This document shows, in pieces, positions 1 through 9,558 of a DNA stretch of 33,190 nt. Source of the stretch: Hypsibius dujardini (lineage: Eukaryota > Tardigrada > Eutardigrada > Parachela > Hypsibiidae); the NCBI GenBank assembly GCA_001579985.1, contig LRSR01009839.1, forward strand, positions 1 to 33,190, in the 5' to 3' direction. The notes beneath the pieces are model-generated. The model saw only the letters and a list, made by a program, of their open reading frames with translations, ran no database searches and was not told where the DNA came from. The first letter of the stretch is position 1. Each line of letters opens with the position of its first letter. Both the position numbers and the translations under genes were made by a program.

Positions 1-457
1 AATTGACAGGGCGGAAGTTTGTTTTGGCGCTCCCGTTTTCGAGCCTGCTCGTCGTTCTGAAAACAACAGAAGGAATTGAGCCGTTCAGCAGAATTAGTTA
101 AACAAGGGAGAATTTTGCTGGCACAACGGAAAATTTAAATGGGTGAATCATATTGTACGGCAGTTTGATAACTGGAGTATCCTATCCCGTTACTGACCTC
201 GGAAAACAGAAATATATTTAAAGCACGTAAGGGACTAAGGTTTTCTGAAGTACCGGTAGTAATTGGAACCTTCGTGTTTGCCTATTCCCTAAAGAGTTTC
301 ATTAAGTCACTTTCATTTTCCGGCTGACTGGCCTTTTGGTGAACGTCATCAGAAGTGGTTCGAGGTTTATTCAAATTTCCGGCAACCAACAAACACTTCT
401 AAACGCCTAGGTAAGTCGTTGTTTGTACACCAGACCGTTTGATTTACATCCTACGAG

Positions 458-614
458 TACAGTACTGCATTTTCGCGTTAGATAGGGACAGCGTACGAGC
501 TGTGGAACGTTTAATGGGCCACGCGACGCTTGTGCTGTGTAAACGGTGCACACAGCCGTGCACACGTTCCACTCCAGTACGACTGTCCCTGTCTAACACG
601 AACATACAGTACCA
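458..614. repeat. Fold-back inverted repeat
   Basis: Two arms of roughly 50 bp, about 458-508 and 565-614, are imperfect reverse complements. Both contain the core GTTAGATAGGGACAG or its near copy (GTTAGACAGGGACAG on the opposite strand). The central spacer is about 55 bp. The shape is that of a short fold-back or MITE-type element. I could not identify a target-site duplication. The 94-codon open frame across it is a by-product of the repeat. Confidence 0.6.
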
Positions 615-1045
615 CATTTCTCTAACACTCAATCACACCGGTGAGATCGTAGTTCACACGAATCAGACAGACTTACTGCTTACACGCAGACACCACACAC
701 CACAGCTAGATAGGGTACTGTGACTCGTACCGTAACGCCTTATTACAGCACAGATCTGAGCGATGGATGGTATGAGGATATAAGCTGAACAGGAGGACTA
801 AGTTAAGGGGTACGCAGGCAGACAAGCAAAAAAGCCAGAAAGACAGAAAGGAAACAAATTAGCAATCGAAAACAGACAAACAGGCAATGAGGGAATATAA
901 AGGCAGTCGGATGATACGATTGGTTTTGATGGAAACAGGGACAACAGGGATTTTTAAGTACCGGTACAGATAGGAGGATCTGTCGGCGCATTCGGAAATG
1001 TAAGCTTCTTTATAATTATATTTACAGCGCTTGCTGATTAGCCGT

Positions 1046-1100
1046 CTTTTCGCTAATTGACACGACGTGTAATCGCCTTTTCGCTAATTGACACGACGTG
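1046..1100. repeat. 31-bp-period direct duplication
   Basis: A 24-bp identical block beginning CTTTTCGCTAATTGACACGA occurs at 1046-1069 and again at 1077-1100, separated by 7 bp. It lies upstream of the secreted precursor gene. No function is evident. Confidence 0.8.
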
Positions 1101-1631
1101 AGCTGGTAGGCACACACTCCTTGAGAGTCGTGAGCTCGCCATGTTGTGGCACTCTGAAAACAGCTTCCGCAGATCATCCGGCAGTGTCACATAGGAGGCT
1201 CTCGTGCCGTAAAAGATAATCCCTATTTGATGGAATTGATCGCGAACTGCAAGTGTCGGAGCGCCACACCGAGACCTCGTTCATTCAATGCGCGCAAGTG
1301 CTTCGGTAATGGACTTTAAAAAAAGCTTCCGTGTCGTGCTCATCATGACTGCGTAACAGACACCGGGTTTGTTTTCGGCAGTCATCCGAGGGAAATGCTC
1401 AGCTGGCAGACATTACGCTTACGCCACTCCCCACACTGCGCGAGCCCATTTCTAAGCAGATGCGCCATCCAGGAGTGCGGCATCAATGCCAGAGCTTGCT
1501 GTCCTGCAGCGGCATATCGTTTCGCAAACAGGCCACTTACAAACACAAATTGTTTACCTTCGTTAAGTAGATTGCAAGTGCGCGAGAACTTTGACAACAG
1601 GCAAATCTCTTCGAACGCAATCGACACCATG

Positions 1632-1640
1632 TATAAAAAT
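1632..1640 (+). promoter_or_regulatory. Candidate TATA box of the GY-rich precursor gene
   Basis: TATAAAAAT lies about 165 bp before the chosen ATG at 1797. A start site 25-35 bp downstream of it would give a 5' leader of roughly 130 bases. The ATG follows a good acceptor-like sequence (TTTGCAG at 1790-1796), so a 5' UTR intron is also possible. This is inferred from sequence only. Confidence 0.4.
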
Positions 1641-1796
1641 CGTCAGGGTGACTTCTTCGTCGAGCAGTTCTTTTTCCAAACTCGTTTTTACAAGCGTCCA
1701 GTCGCGCCACAGCACAAAAATGGTACTGTTAAAATTAGCGCAAACTGTGCTTGCTTAGATGCTTATTTAATTTACGTATTGCTTCCGCATTTGCAG

Positions 1797-2697
1797 ATGT
1801 TCCCGACACTGACTGTGTTCTGCGTAATCGGCCTGGTCTATGGTCAATCCATGACTGGAGAGGACCAAACTCCCGACCGGCTACAGATGTATCAAGTGTT
1901 GGATGAGAAGGCCGACCAGATTCTACAAATGGCTCAAGATCTTGGTGCTGCCGTCGAGGCACTCCGCGCTGGGCGGGCTCGCGAATTTCTGAAGGGCTCA
2001 ATGGCCGTGCCGCTGCCCAATGCTTCAGGTCAGCAAGCATCCGACAGCCCAGTGGACGGTTCCCGTTTCCAGGGCCCGCTCGGATCATCTTTTGGTAAAA
2101 CCTCTCCGCCTACTTACATTAAGACGAATCTTGCTTACTCAGTCCCCCGCGCATTTGACCGCCCAAAACAAACACCAAAGACGTACATACTTACAAAGAC
2201 GCACATACTTACAGTGCTTGTTAGCAAGCGAGCCCGGAGTGAAATCTTACCATCAGTCAGACATCCCGACGACATTCTGTTAATGAGAGACACCAATTTT
2301 TGAAATGCATGAAAGCTCCAAGGCACTCGGGGCTTTCATGTATTTCAACCGAACCGACAGGCATCTGACTTAACCGAGTGAACCCGAGATATGTGCAGAT
2401 AGATACAACCCAAAGTTGCAATAGATGACCGCTTGGTGAAATTGTGTCTTTCTTTCAGGTCCCTTGGAGGCGTTTCCACTGATGTCCTCTCCTGTGTCCA
2501 CGATTTCGTCCGACGTTAAGCAGGGACCTGAAGGAGCCCGACGATCCAAGCGCAGCTACTACGGCCGTAGCCGGTACGGAGGTTATGGCGGTTATGGAAG
2601 ATCCTACGGCGGTTATGGCGGCTATGGAAGAGGCTATGGCGGTTATGGTGGTTACGGCCGTAGCTACGGTGGCTACGGGAGCCGATACTATGGCTAA
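1797..2697 (+). CDS. Secreted precursor with Gly-Tyr-rich C-terminal repeats
   Basis: Two exons, 1797-2094 and 2459-2697, joined in phase 1 (G|GT, glycine), give 178 residues. Residues 1-17 are a hydrophobic signal peptide ending about VYG/QS, which sends the product into the secretory pathway. The middle, about residues 20-125, is a mildly acidic and helical propeptide-like region. A basic site ARRSKR, a furin-type motif, then precedes a tail of about 45 residues made only of Gly, Tyr, Arg and Ser, built from units such as YGGYGGYGR with single arginines between them. The layout matches invertebrate GY-rich secreted peptides, for example the nematode NLP/YGGYG antimicrobial family, and also some cuticle or silk proteins. 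Antimicrobial, peptide-hormone and structural roles are all possible. The frame is open in both exons and the donor (G|GTAAAA) and acceptor (TTTCAG) are good, so the gene model is solid. The function is inference. Confidence 0.75.
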
Positions 2698-2891
2698 AGA
2701 GTCCTCTTTCCTCCTATAATGAAGTACATTTTTTACGATTTTCCTGCCTTCTACAAGCATTTTCAACTGCATTAACATGGACGTATGCGTGTCTTTTCTT
2801 GTGCGATCCGCTACTGATCTGCGTATTAAACTGTCGCAAGATTATTAAGGACTTCGCTGAAGTTTTTAGACGGACACAGAAGTTATAGCCG

Positions 2892-3790
2892 GGGGGAGGA
2901 GTTTAAGTAACTTGCAACGTCATTTTTAATTGAACAGAAAACGATGAAAAACCAACCAGATTAGCGCGGGGGAAGATAGATCATGTACTCGAGATAGCAA
3001 ACCGTTAGAATTTGACGGAACTTAAAGGAACATCACATTACTGTAAGTTTCTACTACACAAATCGCCAACTAAAATAATTCACCAACCGCGAATCGACAA
3101 ATCAGCTGAATTTGACCGGCAGTAGACGTTGCTAATCAAGCTGCGCCCACGCGCTAATCAAGCTGCGCCCACGCGCTAACAAACTGCGCCCACGCCAAAC
3201 AAAAGAATTCCACGCAACTCCCATTTTAGCAGCAATCTCCGTCATGGCCTGTGATTTGTTCGTTCTGGGCAGTTGAGCGTCCAGATGGGCCGCAACTTTG
3301 TTGACCAACGCTTGCCAGACATTGGACAGCCAGTCTTTCACAACCGTCACCGTCACCCTGGTGATGCTTTCCTAATTCAACGCTTCGACATGGCGCCATG
3401 CTCTAGGGAAATGTGTGTGATCTCCTGCTGCAATTCCGGTTGTCGGAGTGGTAATCGCAGTAACACCAAGCTGCTTGATGACAGTCCGGGCAGCCAGTTT
3501 TCTGAAAAAGGTCACTGTCAACGATGACCCTCTCGCTCTTCTTGTTGGTGGATGTGATACTACGGTCCAAATCTGATCTGGTTTCCAGCTGCTGGATGAG
3601 AGCTTGAGCAGCAGTTTTGATGAGATCGCCGTTGGTGGAGTCGGATCTAACTGCCAACCGTAGAATGCTTTATTCGACGGGGACCGGGGCATAGAGGTGT
3701 AGATTATAGGCGGCTACACGAAATGAATCAGAAAGACATATTTGTATTGAATACGACACACCTACATGCTTCTAGCCGCATGACTGCCTC
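2892..3790 (-). pseudogene. Decayed partial copy of the VWA5A-like gene's last exon
   Basis: This block is a same-orientation copy of the 3' part of the VWA5A-like gene at about 9811-11400. Translated pieces match the parent C-terminus (NVWQALVNK, AHLDAQLP, SQAMTEIAAKMG, AWNSFV) and its helical region (ALIQQL). Frameshifts and substitutions break it. Two internal stretches of the parent are absent: about 85 bp at parent 10101-10185, and about 715 bp at parent 10245-10958, which takes out the repeat-rich linker. Similarity continues past the parent stop codon (for example AATTGAACAGAAA in both 3' flanks) and weakly into the parent intron, so this is a DNA-level duplication and not a retrocopy. 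It has no intact reading frame. Confidence 0.85.
3131..3195. repeat. 22-bp tandem repeat, three copies
   Basis: The units at 3131-3152 and 3153-3174 are identical and begin GCTAATCAAGCTGCGCC. A third, degenerate copy lies at 3175-3195. The array abuts the stop-codon end of the decayed VWA5A-like copy and is absent from the parent gene, so it arose after the duplication. Confidence 0.85.
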
Positions 3791-4365
3791 AAATTATTGT
3801 ACCTAACTGACACTCTTGCCTGTGTAATGCTACGTTCATAGTCCGTGTCAGATCGCCACCTCAAATTGGTAAACTCCGCTCCATTTGTCATTGAACGACA
3901 ATGTATGTATGTATGTGTCTCTTCTGTCTGGCTGAATTGTACGTGTCTGCCTGGCTGTTGCCGGCTTGTCATGTCATCTGAGAGCATTGTCCTTCCTCAC
4001 TGTTCCTACACTCGCTTGGATGACATTAGTGCGATCAAGGCAATCCAAGCAGCTGATATGGAAAATTTTGTTCTAGACCTGCCGCTGCTAGCCGTTCAGC
4101 GGCATCTTTTCAAAGAAACGCCTGCTTCTAGCGCTCCGGTTCGAGCAGGTCCATCAGCACACTCAGACGCTCCCGCTTCATGTGCTTCGTTTCGGTATGG
4201 AAGTCGAAGGCAACAAATGGTAGGGAGTTAGATATAAAGAGCAAGAGAGGGAAACAGACAGATAGGCATACAGGCAGACAGACAGATAGGCATACATACA
4301 GACAGACAGATAGGCATACAGACAGACAGACAGATAGGCATACATACAGACAGACAGATAGGCAT

Positions 4366-4410
<45 letters not shown>

Positions 4411-4721
4411 TGGACGGACGGGTAGACTGATAGATTTACAGACAAACACGGATACAGATAAACTGAGAAACAGACAGCAGATGGAGACTCACAGACAGAC
4501 TGCAGCAAAGATTCCGGATGCGTTACATGGCAATGGATTTGTTCGAGATGGACGATATGTCCGTGCATAGGGATCAATCCCCAGTACATGTTAAATAAGA
4601 ACACAGAAAACAGAAGTTAAGGAATGACAGAAAAAGGGCCTCAAAATCAGAAATGATTGAGAATGAACAAATGAAAAAAGGCTAATCCGAATGTAGCGAG
4701 CCTGGACATATCAAGGATCTA
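3791..4721. other. Intergenic stretch with a microsatellite
   Basis: Apart from the CAGA-type array at about 4255-4410, I see no gene here. The Cys/Val/Leu/Ser-rich open frames (about 4128-4604) are translations of the microsatellite. Confidence 0.6.
4255..4410. repeat. CAGA/GATAGGCATA microsatellite
   Basis: Tetranucleotide CAGA runs are interrupted by a regular GATAGGCATACA spacer, giving a higher-order unit of about 24-40 bp that ends in a purer CAGA run. The reverse-complement motif (TCTG) makes another array at about 30629-30800. Confidence 0.95.
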
Positions 4722-7700
4722 TCATAAAATTGATTCCATCGGCAATTGGGCCTGCGAAAACAAGACACTCTTTCAGCTGCGCCACTGAAAAAGTCCCCCG
4801 CATAAATTAGAACTTACATCTACGAATATTTTCCGAAGATCTGCCTTCACCCTTTTGCTGCAAGAGTGTCCCGCGACCATAAAAAGTATCAAATTCACAA
4901 GGTTCGTACACCTTTCTTCCCGGTCAATTTCGGCAGCGACGTTTGCCGGATAGATATTCTACAAAGCAATATAAGACGATTTAGAAGCAATCCTTAAAAA
5001 AAGCGGAAACCGGTAAATAAACATCCAATTTACTCGCCTGTAATTCAGACATGCGGTCCAGAAAAGCTAAGGTGAAACTTCCGATTCGCCCGATGTCATT
5101 ATTAGTGATTCGATAGACAGAGTCCGCCAGTTCAATCAGTCTGAACATCCGTCGGAGTTGAGAAAGAGGATGCCATTGGTAAGCAGGTCCAGGACGCTGT
5201 AGATAAAAAGAATTCTACTAGTAGTAATGGTATTGCACCGGAATACGCACACACATACTAGCAAGGCACAAACTAAAAGACCGCACAAATAAAGGCAAAC
5301 ATAACTGTACTGCCGCGTTAGCTTCGCGCACTGCAAAAGCGTTACTTCGTTATTCTAGCCTGTAGTGCACGTAAGCTCATGCGCGGATACATAGGTCTAA
5401 GTTTACGGTGGGTCTACTTCTACTGCGCGAAGCTAACGCGGCAGTACAGTAACTGTTTAACTGTACGTGAAGATATGCCAAACAGATGGACAGGCCTTGA
5501 ATTAAAGGAGGAAACCTGGCGTGACGGAAAGCCGAGCAGCCGACTTACAATTGTGGTGACCATGTAAGTCCATAATGCATCATTGCTGGATCCGTTCGCG
5601 TAAGGACTTTGGACCATTTGGTTGTTGTAGGAATAGTTTCCCTGAATCATTCCTCCACCGAGTCGCACCCGCAAGTCCACGACCGAAAAGTGCCGAACTC
5701 CGGCATCCACCAACGTCAAGTCCCCGTGCAAGTGCTTGGTGGAGAGCCTGGGAATCATCTCCTCCCGTGGAACGCCAATTAAATCCTCCAACATCGTGCT
5801 CAACTCGGACAGTGTTGTCCTTGGCGTTACCGTGACTCGCATCATCTTATCCGGAGCGCTGATGTTAAGAGTGAAAGTCTGAAAAATAAAACCTCTGACA
5901 TGAAAGCGTTGACGAAACCACACAAACTATCGATTCTAATGTCGAAACTAACCACTAAGCGTTTTGTCTTCCGCTTTTCACTCGATCCGGACATGCTTTC
6001 TTGGTCACTTTGATGTGACCAATGCAAATCAATAGCATTATACTGGCTCTCGAATTCTTCCAAGGTACTTGTACGACAACTGAATCTCCCGATCGCTGTA
6101 TACAGTTATTGACAATGTTAAATCTTACATACCGTTAGATTCAGCCAACTCTCCTTCGATGGGCTTCAGCTCGTTGATCAGTGTGCAAGTCACTTGATCG
6201 AATTCGATCGCAATATCTGGCAGAGCGACAGCGCTGCAAATGAAACCGATCACCAGTCAATCAACCGCAATCTCAAAGAATGACGAAAAGGGAGTCGAGT
6301 TTCGATCCCCACGTCCGTTTTCAGGTCATAAGTGGGAAATTGTCCTTCGCTGCGGTGGACCTTCAACACTGTCGTATCTTCATACTCATCGCTGCCCGCC
6401 TTGATGCGGCACTGGACGGTGATCTTCTCGGGATGCTTTTCCAGCACCTCGTTGAAGGCTGAGACGAGATAGACGGCAGATTTTTTCACATCCACGTCGG
6501 AGGACTCGTCCAGGAATCGGACTGCGGCAAACCTTAAGGGATAAGCAAAAACCTCACAGGAAACGACACGACACGACACGACACGGAAACGACACGACAA
6601 ACATGAGGCAAGTACAGATGGACATGGGTAGCTGCAACTTACAAGGGACCGTCTTGGCTCTCTTTGGATGCATCGTAAAGAGCGGGGTAGAAACGGTTGC
6701 TGTCTGGCCACAGCGCCAGTACGTATTCTTGCTCTGTAAATGATCATATTAAATAAACAAATCTCAAATGATGCAGTCAACTGGGAATTACGCTGAGGTT
6801 TGATGCTTCTATTTTAATGAACTTTAAATTAGTTATTTCATAAGCAATAATAATAATAAGCTTACTTGAACTACGGCTGATTTTATTCATTCAGTCAATG
6901 AACTCGTAATTTAATAATTCTTCCCGCCCTCTGCCATCGAGTGAAAAAATTTGAGCTAAACGACTTACTGGAGCTTTCATTCGAGTTGTCGCTGTCATTC
7001 CGATCCGGTTTGGACGTTTTGTTGAGCGGGGTTTCATTCTCGTCATCGTCTTCGCTGAATACGGTTGTTGGAATGGCGCGTTTCTTTCCAACCGGACACG
7101 CTGCGTCGCTTCCTATTAAATTCAAGGTGATAGTGCCCCGAGAAAACGTAGACGCATGCAAAAAGATGCGAGCTAGCAGGACGAAATTCTACCTGCAACA
7201 CTGGGTTCCTTAACGGCAAAACTGGGTTCCTTAACGGCGACAGTGGGTTCCTTAACGGCGACACTGGGTTCCTTAACGGTGACACTGGGTTCCTTAACGG
7301 CGACAGTGGGTTCCTTAACGGCGACAGTGGGTTCCTTAACGGCGACAGTGGGTTCCTTAACGGCAACACTGGGTTCCTTAACGGCGACAGTGGGTTCCTT
7401 AACGGCAAAACTGGGTTCCTTAACGGCAAAACTGGGTTCCTTAACGGCAACACTGGGTTCCTTAACGGCGACACTGGGTTCCTTAACGGCAACACTGGGT
7501 TCCTAACGGCGACACTGGGTTCCTTAACGGCAACAGTGGGTTCCTTAACGGCAACACTGGGTTCCTTAACGGCGACACTGGGTTCCTTAACGGCAACAGT
7601 GGGTTCCTTAACGGCAAAACTGGGTTCCTTAACGGCGACTCGCTTGCTGGTGTTGACAGTCACCGCCGACTCCTCATCGCCAGACAACTCTTTCACAACG

Positions 7701-8445
7701 GTATCCACCTTCCGCTTCTTGACGGCATTCTGAGCCTCCATGAAGGTGTCGTCAGAGCACGGCAAAATATCCACAGTCACCGTGGCCGGAATGGCATCCG
7801 TTTCTGTCTGGGACTCTACCTAGGTGGAAAAAATTTAGTGCTTTAAAATATAAATTCCTCGTTATTAAATGAGCTGTTAAAAATATCTTTTAAATTTTTA
7901 CATAAAGATAGGGGAATACGGTTCCTTACGATGTTGGTCTTGAATACCAGCCCCGAATCTTCGTAGTATTCGCTCTGTACGCTGGTCTGGATGAAGTACT
8001 TGATAAATGTGGTTTTCTTGAGGAACTTCCCCTTCGCCGGGACTGAAAAGAGTGACTCGGTAATGCGGCTCCGCTTCTTGTGCACCATCTCCACGTCTTC
8101 GCTGAGGCCAACCGCTGTCGCGACGTCATTAGACATTTGCGAATCGGCTGAAGGTTCGGGCTTAGATCCTTTGGGAGAGTCCTTCTTCGGTGAGACTGAC
8201 TTGGTCTGGATTAAATTCTTTGAGTCAAGTTTAGGCGCCTCTGCTACGCCTAGAACAGTTATAAAACGGGAAATCAAACGCCGTCTCCTTCGTTCGCAGT
8301 ACATCTACTTTTTGTCGGGAGTCGCGTCTAAATCTTCTGCTTCCGTCTTATGCCTCACGCTATCAAAATTGTTTCGAGAGTTGCATTTAGAGGAAGGATT
8401 TTCTCGGAAAATCGGACAATGGTCTGCTGAGAGTGAGTGAAACAT
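4722..8445 (-). CDS. VKEP-repeat, Tudor-like and ubiquitin-like domain protein (reading frame broken)
   Basis: Twelve exons on the minus strand: 8445-8309, 8249-7930, 7819-7193, 7112-6969, 6733-6643, 6532-6285, 6216-6133, 6095-5953, 5878-5549, 5196-5038, 4958-4818 and 4751-4722, about 817 residues if the frame is continuous. In order: Lys/Ser/Pro-rich region; 21 heptads of the type VAVKEP(S/T) at 7193-7650; acidic SEDDDENE segment; Tudor-like domain (VLALWPDSNRFYPALYDA ... VRFLDE) in the 6733 and 6532 exons; ubiquitin-like domain at 5549-5878 ending LRVRLGGGM; helical C-terminus. The charged low-complexity regions and Tudor fold suggest a nuclear or RNP-associated protein, which is inference. 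I do not recognise the family. Two conflicts break the frame: exon 1 to exon 2 differ in phase, and one base is missing near 7504. The 6285/6216 junction and the last exon are the least certain. It may be a working gene with sequence errors or a young pseudogene. Confidence 0.65.
5304..5450. repeat. 27-bp perfect inverted repeat in an intron
   Basis: 5304-5330 and 5424-5450 are exact reverse complements (core GCCGCGTTAGCTTCGCG), with a 93-bp spacer. The pair lies inside the intron between the ubiquitin-like exon and the next exon of the Tudor/UBL gene. It is either a small MITE remnant or a transcribed hairpin. Confidence 0.85.
6564..6600. repeat. CGACA simple repeat
   Basis: A run of CGACA/CGGAAA units lies in the intron between the two Tudor-like exons. 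Confidence 0.85.
7193..7650 (-). repeat. 21-bp coding minisatellite, 21 units
   Basis: The 21-bp unit (plus-strand form GTTCCTTAACGGCGACACTG + G) is repeated about 21 times and encodes V-A-V-K-E-P-S/T on the minus strand. Units vary mainly at two positions, giving V/T/A and S/T changes. One unit at 7501-7510 reads TCCTAACGG where all others read TCCTTAACGG. That one-base loss shifts the six upstream-coded units out of frame with the following fifteen and with the downstream exon. Confidence 0.95.
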
Positions 8446-8517
8446 TCTTTCTCTCTCTCTCTGGGCTGTTATACCGCACGAGTACGAGGCGGGGATTTAA
8501 GCGTGCGCGCACTCCCT

Positions 8518-8800
8518 TACCGTATTCCCCCGATCTCAAGGGACACTTTTTTGCCCTACCAGTTAATTTGATCCACCCCGGATCTTATCTGTTCATCACC
8601 GTTTGCTTTTGTTTACCTACAATCAATCAATCAACTGATTCAATAAGTGCGCCAAGAAATTCCGCTTAATCAATCAATCAATCGCTGGCAAGTTGCTCTT
8701 AAATTTCAACCAATCAAGACACAGTGAATCCGATTGAACAGTCAACCGATGACTGAAGGGGTGGGGCTTAACTGTCCCTTGAGATCGGGGGAATACGGTA
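8518..8800. mobile_element. MITE with 28-bp perfect terminal inverted repeats
   Basis: 8518-8545 and 8773-8800 are exact reverse complements, starting TACCGTATTCCCCCGATCTC. The element is 283 bp with AT-rich non-coding inner sequence. If the outer TA is a target-site duplication, this is the pattern of Tc1/mariner-type insertions. It sits 73 bp upstream of the proposed start codon of the Tudor/UBL gene. Confidence 0.85.
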
Positions 8801-8815
8801 CTAGAGAGAAACTTC

Positions 8816-9267
8816 TACAATCAACGACAAGACTGACAAGGCGTCGGAACGGGACATCACACCCTGATTTCCCTGCATTTTTTTTCTAAATAGTGGACTT
8901 AATATGAAGATTTTAGAAAAACATTTCAGCGGCCCTCAAGCTCTGGTATCGGCAGGAAAAAAATCGAAAGCTTCCAGATCTCCCTAACGGATTTACCATA
9001 CGCTTCAACGACTGATTGGTTGATTTATTTTAGCGTAAAGTTTTGTTTTATTTTTTTACACCTTTACCTGCGTTCAACAAACGCACATTTTTTTAAGTAA
9101 ATAGAACACCTCAACATATTATTTTAGAAATTATAATAAGGATGAAGAGCACACTGACTAGCGGGAGAAATTAAACAACGACCTCGCAGACTGTGTCTGC
9201 CTCACATGGCGCCCCTTTTGCCCATACCCCGGACCCTCCAGTGTACTCAATCTTGTCGTTGACTGTA
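8816..9267. mobile_element. Inverted-repeat element, TACARTCAACGACAAG family
   Basis: The left end TACAATCAACGACAAGACTG pairs with the right end (reverse complement TACAGTCAACGACAAGATTG), 18 of 20 bases matching. The right 65 bp, including CCCTCCAGTGTACTCAATCT, closely matches the right arm of the element at 29416-29586, so they are one family. This copy is longer inside and its left arm is shorter or degraded. Confidence 0.65.
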
Positions 9268-9558
9268 CCCGTTATTTTTTTCAAGATTGCTAAAGTCATT
9301 ATAAAAATGAAGCCATAAATTCTAAAATATGAGTTATGACCTATTTGTTTCGAATTTTTTTTTCTGTATTCCGATCTTAGATTTTTGAAAGTTAATAAAA
9401 TTATATTTTGGAATTGGGAGCATATACAATAAAAACCAAAAGTAAATATGACAGATCAACAAGGTATCCGCCATCGAAACCTTGCCCTTAAGAGGCTGTT
9501 TTAGCTGAATCACAGTACAATATGCTCTCGTCCCTGATGATTCACCAGGGGGATGACC

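Larger units (their letters stand above)
1..1630. other. Non-coding left flank
   Basis: I see no coding gene in this stretch. Open frames here are short, unrelated to known families and overlap on both strands. It contains a fold-back repeat (458-614) and a 31-bp-period direct duplication (1046-1100), listed separately. The last few hundred bases are probably the upstream region of the secreted precursor that follows. Confidence 0.6.

Noticed and set aside
1395-1796. N-terminal extension of the GY-rich precursor from an ATG at 1395
   Set aside because: The frame is open from 1395, but the added sequence would bury the signal peptide, and a TATA-like box (1632) lies within it. The ATG at 1797 gives a normal secreted start.
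4128-4604. Cys/Val/Leu/Ser-rich open frames
   Set aside because: They translate the CAGA/TCTG microsatellite; both strands and several frames stay open for the same reason. The same holds for 30398-30955.
4773-4817. 33-bp final intron in the Tudor/UBL gene (ending W-R-S-stop)
   Set aside because: It is phase-compatible but shorter than any other intron here. The 66-bp alternative (acceptor at 4752) also fits and is more plausible. Not settled.
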